Source of the DNA: Deltaproteobacteria bacterium
GTDB lineage: Bacteria > UBA10199 > DSSB01
Length of the DNA stretch: 5,189 nucleotides
Direction: 5' to 3'
Assembly (NCBI GenBank): GCA_021414045.1
Contig: JAIOPF010000018.1
Coordinates: forward strand, 1-5,189
The notes beneath the pieces were generated by a model. It was not told the origin of the DNA. It did no database searches and saw only the letters and a list, made by a program, of their open reading frames with translations. The translations under genes and the position numbers were made by a program. Positions 1 to 5,189 of this stretch are shown here, piece after piece (the first letter of the stretch is position 1; the number at the start of each line of letters is the position of its first letter).

Positions 1-577
1 AATTCCGGGAGGTTTCGCCCCCGCCACTCTATTGATATACCAGATCAACGGGACCAAGCTCACGCCGGCCTCTCCGAATCAGGCTGTGGTGCTTTATCCA
101 CTCTACAATCCGGTGTGGATGGCTCCTTCGGGCACTCAGCAGTTGCATATGCTTTTCGGTCCGCCCAGTTCCGATCTCATTGTCTCCTTTGATGCCAAGG
201 CGATGAAGGTGATCGATGCGAATTGGTGCGACCCCAAATCGGGAACCAGTGGGCCCGACGGCGGCACCGATGCCGCGGGGGGACATGGCGGCTCGGGTGG
301 GACGGCGGGGCATGCGGGAACGGGTGGCGCCGCCGGTACGGCCGGGCATTCAGGCGGCGGTAGCGCCGGTGCTGGCGGGCACGGCGGCAGCAGTGGAAGC
401 GCGGGACATGCCGGAGCTGGCGGCGCTGGGGGGCATGGTGGAAGTTCCGGAAGCGTCGGTAAGGGCGGAGCTGCAGGCGCCGCCGGCAAAGGTGGTGCGG
501 GCGGAACTGCGGGAGGCGCTGGAAAGGGCGGAACCGCGGGAAGCTCCGGCAAGGGTGGGACAGGGGGAATTAAATAA
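1..577 (+). CDS. 3' end of a gene for a probable secreted or surface protein with a Gly-rich C-terminal tail (5'-partial)
   Basis: The frame is open from the window edge (first whole codon at base 2) to a TAA at 575-577, giving 191 visible residues. The true start lies upstream; the TTG at 32-34 is only an internal Leu codon. The first 75 or so residues are ordinary, alternating hydrophobic and polar as in beta-strands (for example LIYQING, VVLYPLYNPVW, LIVSFDAK), and end near a single Cys in NWCDP (codon 227-229). I do not recognise this domain. After SGPDGG the protein becomes a low-complexity tail of Gly, Ala, Ser and Thr with regularly placed His, then Lys, running to the stop. Gly-rich tails of this sort are common on exported proteins of myxobacteria-like organisms, so surface location is an inference; the signal peptide, if any, is outside the window. 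Codon and frame continuity make the gene real; its function is unknown. Confidence 0.8.
   Translation, partial: IPGGFAPATLLIYQINGTKLTPASPNQAVVLYPLYNPVWMAPSGTQQLHMLFGPPSSDLIVSFDAKAMKVIDANWCDPKSGTSGPDGGTDAAGGHGGSGGTAGHAGTGGAAGTAGHSGGGSAGAGGHGGSSGSAGHAGAGGAGGHGGSSGSVGKGGAAGAAGKGGAGGTAGGAGKGGTAGSSGKGGTGGIK
260..574 (+). repeat. Low-complexity Gly/Ala/Ser/His/Lys-coding repeat region with an imperfect 18-residue unit
   Basis: This is the tail of the upstream gene. An imperfect 18-residue (54-base) period is visible: TGGAAGTAGHSGGGSAGA (320-373), GGHGGSSGSAGHAGAGGA (374-427) and GGHGGSSGSVGKGGAAGA (428-481), followed by shorter Gly-Lys-Gly-Gly units to the stop. The peptide GGHGGSSGS is identical at 374-400 and 428-454 although six of its nine codons differ, including an AGT/TCC serine switch. 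His marks the units in the first part (six His, 284-436). Lys replaces it from the GKGG unit near 458 onward. The repeat is therefore kept at protein level rather than being a recent DNA duplication. Confidence 0.75.
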
Positions 578-725
578 CGGGATGGATTCACGACGAAGTG
601 AAACTGGAAGATAGGGGGTGAGAAGAATTTTTCGGTAATTATCCAATAAAATGATAATCTTATCGTTGCCGTTAAATTTACTTAAATGCCTTTGCCGTTT
701 TTACCCTGCGTGAAATAATGTAGCG
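578..725. other. AT-rich intergenic spacer
   Basis: This is a 148-base non-coding gap between the TAA of the Gly-rich gene and the GTG start of the kinase gene. From about 624 to 720 it is clearly richer in A and T than the coding DNA on either side. It contains a weak 5-bp stem (TTCAC/GTGAA, 587-602) without a T-tract, a short inverted repeat GATAA-TC-TTATC (653-664), two copies of TTGCCGTT (666-673 and 692-699) and two copies of TTAAAT ten bases apart (672-677 and 682-687). No convincing terminator or RNA gene was found. Confidence 0.7.
629..658 (+). promoter_or_regulatory. Possible sigma-70-type promoter for the kinase gene (weak)
   Basis: Two overlapping -10-like hexamers, TAAAAT (647-652) and GATAAT (653-658), each match TATAAT at five of six positions. 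They lie in the AT-rich spacer about 70 bases before the GTG start. The upstream T-rich stretch (629-635) is only a poor -35. No TGGCAC-N5-TTGC-type sigma-54 promoter was seen in the spacer. The base composition supports a promoter somewhere here, but the exact element is a guess. Confidence 0.25.
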
Positions 726-3700
726 GTGAAGATCTTGAATAAGCTGGGGCAGGGGACGATGGGCGAAGTTTATTTGGCGGAAAGCGCGGGGCGGCGCTTG
801 GCCCTGAAGTTCCTCCATCTCCACGCCGACGACAATCTCCTGGCTTATTTCAAATCGGAGGTCCAGGTTCTCGCGCAAATTTCGTACCCGAACCTGGTGA
901 GGATTTACGATTTTTTCGATGCCAAGGCGGCGAGCGCATTGTTCCCGTTCGCCGATTCCCTGCCTTCCGACTTTCCCCGCGGCGCGCCCTTCTTTTCGAT
1001 GGAATACCTCGAGGGGTGCACCCTGGAAGAGAGTCCTCAAAGGCCGGAGATTTTTACGGCCCTCTCTTTATTTTTCCAGGCCTGCGAAGGACTGCAATAC
1101 CTCCATGCTCGCCACATCCTGCACCGCGACCTGAAGCCTTCCAATCTTTGGATTAATTCCACGAATACCTTGAAGATACTGGATTTTGGCTTAGCTCTGC
1201 GCTTGGATGAAAGCCAGCAAGAGTCGGCCATCGTGGGCACTTGGCGATATTCCCCTCCCGAGGCTTACGACGGAAAATGGGAACCGCGCAGCGACCTGTT
1301 TTCTTTGGGAGTGATCTTCTACGAATGGCTGACGGGGAGGAAGGCCTTTTCGGTTCCTTTGACCCATCGTGGCTTGGAGGGAGTCGTTCCCCCCGCATCC
1401 GTCAAGAAACTGCGGCCCGATCTTCCCGTTTTTTTCGGGGATCTTTTGGATCGCTTGATACAGCTCAATCCCAGCCTGCGCCCCAGCTCGGCGCAGGTTC
1501 TCCTGAGCGTGCTGCAAGAGCATGGGGTTCATGGGGAGAAGCAGGCCGAAAGCCTCCTCACCGTTCTGGAAAAACCCCCGCTGATAGGCAGGGACGAGGA
1601 GCTCCTCATTCTCAAGGGCTATGCCGAAGCCTTGCGAGAGAAAAGGAGAGCCTTCACTCTAGTGACCTTGGAAGGACCCATCGGAGTCGGAAGAAGCCGC
1701 CTGCTGGAAGAATGGCGCTGGGATTGCCTGTTGCGCGGCCTGAGGATCCTAGACCTGAACTATCGCGAGGGACCCTTTTGGCTCGATCAATTGTGGAAAA
1801 AATTGCGGACTACCCAAGAAGAGTTTCCCCAAGGTCTTCCGGAACAACTTGAGGTGCTGCAAGCCCTTTTGGGATCGGAGCCGACAGCGTTGGTTTTGAG
1901 GGATCTGCAGGCTTGGCCGGCGGAGACTTTTCCCCAGCTGCGGATCCTGCTCGAAAAATTGCGCCGCGGCGACTCGCCTCTCTTGGTCGTATTGGAACAA
2001 GCGGAAGGTCCGGTGACTTGGGTAGAAGCGGCGCAGCGGCGCCTGCAGCTTGCGGATTTAGAGCAATCCCAAGCCCTGCGCATGATCGCGGAGGCTACTT
2101 CGGGCTGGGAGCTTCCGGAGGCCACCGCGAAGTCCCTCGCCGTCCGTTCGGGAGGACGCCCGCTTTTGATCATCGAGGGCTTGAAGCAGCTGGCCCTGTC
2201 GGATTTTGTTTCGTCCAAGAATTTGGACTTGCTTGGAATTCCCGAAAACCTAAGGCAGAGCTGCGCCCAAGGGTTGAAGCGACTTTCCACCGAAGCCCGC
2301 GCCTTGCTGGCTCTCCTCTTGTGCCACCCTAGTCTCTCGACTTGGGAATCCTTGCCCGAATCAAAGCATCGCTCGCCGTCCTCTCTCCTGGAACTGGACC
2401 TGGCGGGCATCCTGAAACCTCGAAGTCCGGAAGAGCCCCAGCTGTTCTTGGCCCATCCCTCCCTTCAAGAGGCATATTTGTCCGCCCTTTCCGAGGAAGA
2501 AAGGCTGGACGCTCACCGATGGTGGTTGGAGAGTTTGCGGAATAATATTCGCGGGGGAGCGGCCGATGAAACGACGTATTTGGATCTTATGGAGCACGCG
2601 CGGGCTTTGGGCGATCTCGAGTGCACGGCGGCTTTTGGAATGAAGAGCTTGGAGATCCTGGAAGGCCGGGGGGACTTGAACGAAGCGCTCTCGCTTTCGG
2701 ATCGGCTATTGGGCTTGGCGATTCCCGCCGCTGAACGCCTGCGCTTGCACGCCCATCGGGCGCCGCTTTACTACAAGTTGGGACGCTATCCCGAAGCGAT
2801 AGCCGCTTATGGGGATTTTTACCGGGAAAAGCCCGAAACGGAGAGCCTTCGTCAAAAGGTGAAGTTTCTTTATTACACGGGATTGGTTCATTTCAGCGCG
2901 GGAGAAGATCGCGAGGCCGAAGCCGGTCTGCTGGCCTGTTTGGCGACTTCTAGCGCCGAGAAATTCGCGGACATTCGCGGTTACCACGCGCGAGCCCATC
3001 AGTTGCTGGGCAATCTGTCGATCAAGAGAGCGGCATGGAGAGAGGGCGCCTCCCACTTCGAGCGCGCCAAGGATCTGGCCGCGGGCGATGAGGTGTTGTT
3101 GGGAGAGATAGCCCAGGGACTAGGGAAAATCGCCCAGGAAGAAATCCGCTGGGAAGACGCGGAAAAATTATTTCTTTCGGCGCGAGATCATTTTCAAAGC
3201 GCCGAAGCCCCTCAAGCCGAAGCATTGGACTGGCAAGCCTTGGCGCAACTCCAACGGGCCAAAGGGGACCTTCGGCAGGCCGAGGCCTCTTCCCTGCGGT
3301 CCTTGGCCCTGGCCAATGCGGGCGCCGAAATCCTGCAGTGGGCTCGGTATCATTCGAATCACGCGTTGTTGCTGACGGACCTTGGCCGCTATTTCGAGGC
3401 ATTGGGTTTTTTTCGCAAAACCGTCGAAATCCTCGAAATCCTCGGCAACCCCGAGGATGTCCTCATCGCCCACCTGCAGGAACTGCATTTTCTCTCCGTA
3501 TTTGGAAACCAAGACAGGTGGGACGTCGCATTCGCGAGCTTGCTCTCCGAACGTCGAGCGCTGGAAAATTTCCAGCTCTGGGGTTTTGCGCTTTTTCTCG
3601 AGGCCGAAGAGCTTTATCGGCGCGGAGAATGGGCCAAAGCGGAAGAAGTTTGTCGCGGCAGTCTTTCGGAGTTGCCGCCGGCGGAAAGACCCAAGGCACA

Positions 3701-5189
3701 TTGGGCCTGGCTCCGATGCCGCTCGATGCGGGCGCTTCTCTCCGGGGAAGACCCTCGGATCGGAGAGGTAAAGAAACAGTTGGGGCGCGTCTCGTCGTCG
3801 TTCTTCTCTCTTTGCATCGCGGTCGTGGAGTTTTTGTCGGGGAGCCCCGAATCCTTGACTCGAGAGGCTTTAGAAGAGCTCAAGTCGAGAATAGACGGCG
3901 CGGAGGGTCCCGAAAACCGAATTCAGTTTTACCAGTTATTGGGCCAATATCTCCATGCCCAGAACTTGGAAACCCTCGCTTCCAGGATGCGGCAAAAGGC
4001 CGACCTTGAATGGCGAAATATCGATCTGCAACTACCGGAGGAATACCGTATGGACTTCGAAAAAAACCGGAATCTTCGCGACTTCAACGCCACGTTGGAA
4101 CAGGCGAAACCCGTTCCCGTCGCCGGCGAAAAGCCCGCTTCCATCACCGAGGCGCGGTTCCGCCAATTTTGCGCGATCAATCGGCAGATTTCCCAAAAGA
4201 CCGACTTCAAGGAAATCCTCGAGCGGGTCATGGACGTCGCGATCGAATGGAGCGGCGCTGAACGCGGATTTCTTATCTTGAAAAAGGGCAAGGAGAAGCT
4301 GGGGCCCTTGAGTGGCTACAAGGTCCAGACCGCCCGGAACCTGAATCAAAAGAGCCTTGGCGAAAAAGAGTTCCAATTTTCCTTTTCGGCCATCAAGGAG
4401 GCGATTCAGCAAGGTGGGACGCTGCTGACCGACAACGCCCAAACCGACGAGCGTTTTCATGGGGCGTCCTCGATCCATAAATTCCAGCTTAAATCCATCA
4501 TGGTCATTCCCCTGGAAAACGACGGCGAAAATCTGGGTGCGCTTTACTTGGACCATCGCTATCAGCCGGGCTGTTTTTCGAGCGAGGATATCTTGATGAT
4601 CTCCGGCTTCGCCGGTCAGGCGACCATGGCGATCCAGAAGGCGCGGACCTTGGAAGAGTTGAGAAGGGCCAAGGAGCAGCTGGAAATCCGCGTCAAGGAT
4701 CAGGGTGTGAAGTTGGAGGAAATGGCGGAAGAGCTCTCGCAAAGCCGGCAGGGGCTGAAGTTCGAGTACGATGACATCATCGGCCGCTCTCCGGCCATGA
4801 TCCAGGTTTTCCAGCTCTTGGATCACGTCACGCAGACCAAGATTCCCGTGTGGATCTGGGGTGAATCCGGAACCGGCAAGGAGTTGGTCGCGCGTTCGCT
4901 GCATTTCAACAGTCAAAGGAAAAAAGGTCCTTTTGTCGCGGAAAATTGCAGCGCCATCCCCGAGAATTTGCTCGAGAGCGAATTCTTCGGCCATAAAAAA
5001 GGCGCGTTCACCCACGCCGACCGGGATCGCGTCGGTCTCTTCGAGCAGGCGAGTGGCGGGTCGCTCTTTCTGGACGAAGTGGCGGATATGCCTCTTTCCA
5101 TGCAGGCGAAATTGCTGCGGGCCTTGCAGGAGGAGGAAATTCGGCCCCTTGGTTCGAACAAGGTGGTGAAAATCGACGTCCGCTTGATC
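726..5189 (+). CDS. Multidomain Ser/Thr protein kinase - STAND NTPase - TPR - GAF - sigma-54 activator AAA+ protein (3'-partial)
   Basis: The frame is open from GTG 726 to the window edge (1,488 codons); an in-frame TGA at 711-713 limits the start. No Shine-Dalgarno is evident, but the GTG sits just before kinase strand beta-1, and the next in-frame ATG (759) would cut the Gly loop. Domains by residue: (1) Hanks-type kinase, 1 to about 265: Gly loop GQGTMGEV 8-15, Lys28, Glu45, HRDLKPSN 133-140 with catalytic Asp135, DFG 153-155, PPE 177-179, Asp190, Arg252; all catalytic residues are present. (2) STAND/AAA_16-type NTPase, about 280-500: altered Walker A GPIGVGRS 317-324, Walker B-like LVLRD 389-393, GGRPLLIIEGL 476-486; then a helical segment about 505-600 with AHPSLQEAYLSAL, as in PknK/MalT-like proteins. 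(3) TPR-like helices, about 640-1080, for example YYKLGRYPEAIAAY near 682 and LGRYFEALGFF near 886. (4) GAF, about 1145-1306. (5) Coiled coil, about 1307-1345. (6) Sigma-54 AAA+, from 1349: DIIGRSPAM, Walker A GESGTGKE 1379-1386, GAFTHA 1426-1431, Walker B LFLDE 1447-1451. The inferred role is cytoplasmic signal integration that drives ATP-dependent opening of sigma-54 promoters. The end of the AAA+ domain and any Fis HTH lie outside the window. Family assignment is firm; inputs, kinase substrates and target genes are unknown. Confidence 0.93.
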   Translation, partial: MKILNKLGQGTMGEVYLAESAGRRLALKFLHLHADDNLLAYFKSEVQVLAQISYPNLVRIYDFFDAKAASALFPFADSLPSDFPRGAPFFSMEYLEGCTLEESPQRPEIFTALSLFFQACEGLQYLHARHILHRDLKPSNLWINSTNTLKILDFGLALRLDESQQESAIVGTWRYSPPEAYDGKWEPRSDLFSLGVIFYEWLTGRKAFSVPLTHRGLEGVVPPASVKKLRPDLPVFFGDLLDRLIQLNPSLRPSSAQVLLSVLQEHGVHGEKQAESLLTVLEKPPLIGRDEELLILKGYAEALREKRRAFTLVTLEGPIGVGRSRLLEEWRWDCLLRGLRILDLNYREGPFWLDQLWKKLRTTQEEFPQGLPEQLEVLQALLGSEPTALVLRDLQAWPAETFPQLRILLEKLRRGDSPLLVVLEQAEGPVTWVEAAQRRLQLADLEQSQALRMIAEATSGWELPEATAKSLAVRSGGRPLLIIEGLKQLALSDFVSSKNLDLLGIPENLRQSCAQGLKRLSTEARALLALLLCHPSLSTWESLPESKHRSPSSLLELDLAGILKPRSPEEPQLFLAHPSLQEAYLSALSEEERLDAHRWWLESLRNNIRGGAADETTYLDLMEHARALGDLECTAAFGMKSLEILEGRGDLNEALSLSDRLLGLAIPAAERLRLHAHRAPLYYKLGRYPEAIAAYGDFYREKPETESLRQKVKFLYYTGLVHFSAGEDREAEAGLLACLATSSAEKFADIRGYHARAHQLLGNLSIKRAAWREGASHFERAKDLAAGDEVLLGEIAQGLGKIAQEEIRWEDAEKLFLSARDHFQSAEAPQAEALDWQALAQLQRAKGDLRQAEASSLRSLALANAGAEILQWARYHSNHALLLTDLGRYFEALGFFRKTVEILEILGNPEDVLIAHLQELHFLSVFGNQDRWDVAFASLLSERRALENFQLWGFALFLEAEELYRRGEWAKAEEVCRGSLSELPPAERPKAHWAWLRCRSMRALLSGEDPRIGEVKKQLGRVSSSFFSLCIAVVEFLSGSPESLTREALEELKSRIDGAEGPENRIQFYQLLGQYLHAQNLETLASRMRQKADLEWRNIDLQLPEEYRMDFEKNRNLRDFNATLEQAKPVPVAGEKPASITEARFRQFCAINRQISQKTDFKEILERVMDVAIEWSGAERGFLILKKGKEKLGPLSGYKVQTARNLNQKSLGEKEFQFSFSAIKEAIQQGGTLLTDNAQTDERFHGASSIHKFQLKSIMVIPLENDGENLGALYLDHRYQPGCFSSEDILMISGFAGQATMAIQKARTLEELRRAKEQLEIRVKDQGVKLEEMAEELSQSRQGLKFEYDDIIGRSPAMIQVFQLLDHVTQTKIPVWIWGESGTGKELVARSLHFNSQRKKGPFVAENCSAIPENLLESEFFGHKKGAFTHADRDRVGLFEQASGGSLFLDEVADMPLSMQAKLLRALQEEEIRPLGSNKVVKIDVRLI

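Noticed and set aside
32..34. TTG as a start codon of the Gly-rich gene
   Set aside because: The frame stays open to the window edge upstream and no ribosome-binding site precedes the TTG, so it is an internal Leu codon.
260..574. CRISPR-like or tandem DNA repeat array
   Set aside because: The repeats are imperfect, in frame, and conserved as peptide rather than DNA; there are no uniform repeats and unique spacers.
136..591. Antisense Pro-rich open frame opposite the Gly-rich tail
   Set aside because: Pro codons are the complement of Gly codons, so this is an artefact of the GGN-rich sense strand.
587..602. Possible terminator hairpin TTCAC-GACGAA-GTGAA after the first gene
   Set aside because: Only a 5-bp stem with no following T-tract; too weak to call.
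216..614. Overlapping plus-strand open frame in another phase of the Gly-rich region
   Set aside because: It overlaps the in-frame repeat gene, has no domain, and owes its length to the GC-rich repeats.
718..723. ATG-TAG start-stop pair just before the kinase start
   Set aside because: A chance occurrence is likely, and no ribosome-binding site precedes it.
1241..1852. Plus-strand open frame inside the kinase/NTPase region in another phase
   Set aside because: The continuous frame from 726 encodes conserved kinase and P-loop motifs across the same bases; this one is Arg/Ser/Pro-rich and featureless.
3338..4009. Plus-strand 223-codon frame inside the TPR region
   Set aside because: The TPR-like frame is continuous here, and the alternative translation is Arg/Gly/Pro-rich with no domain.
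4032..5015. Long antisense open frame (327 codons) opposite the GAF and AAA+ coding region
   Set aside because: It lies wholly opposite well-recognised domains, its translation has no recognisable domain, and such mirror frames are common opposite GC-rich sigma-54 activator genes.

Overview
The window looks like chromosomal DNA from a moderately GC-rich Gram-negative bacterium. The best guess is a myxobacterium-like or other former deltaproteobacterial lineage. This rests on two things: a secreted-looking protein ending in a long Gly-rich tail, and a very large Ser/Thr kinase fused to a sigma-54 activator module. Both are typical of such genomes, but no rRNA or other marker is present, so the taxonomy is inference.

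Layout. Bases 1-577 (+) are the 3' end of a gene that starts upstream of the window. About 75 ordinary residues are followed by a roughly 105-residue low-complexity tail of Gly, Ala, Ser, Thr, His and Lys. Bases 578-725 are an AT-rich spacer that probably carries the promoter of the next gene. Bases 726-5189 (+) are one uninterrupted reading frame with a GTG start and no stop before the window edge (1,488 codons visible). It takes up 86% of the window.

The large gene encodes, in order: a catalytically complete Hanks-type Ser/Thr kinase, a STAND/AAA_16-type NTPase with an altered Walker A (Lys to Arg) and Walker B, a long TPR-like helical region, a GAF sensor domain, a short coiled coil, and the first two thirds of a sigma-54-interacting AAA+ domain. 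The sigma-54-contacting GAFTGA loop reads GAFTHA. The C-terminal remainder, expected to be the end of the AAA+ domain and possibly a Fis-type HTH, lies beyond the window.

The simplest reading is a one-protein signalling device: kinase, TPR and GAF inputs controlling a sigma-54-dependent transcription activator. The general architecture belongs to a known class of multidomain kinases and enhancer-binding proteins, so it is not a new system as such. The substitutions in both ATPase modules are the points most worth checking. No RNA genes, mobile elements, CRISPR arrays or attachment sites were seen.
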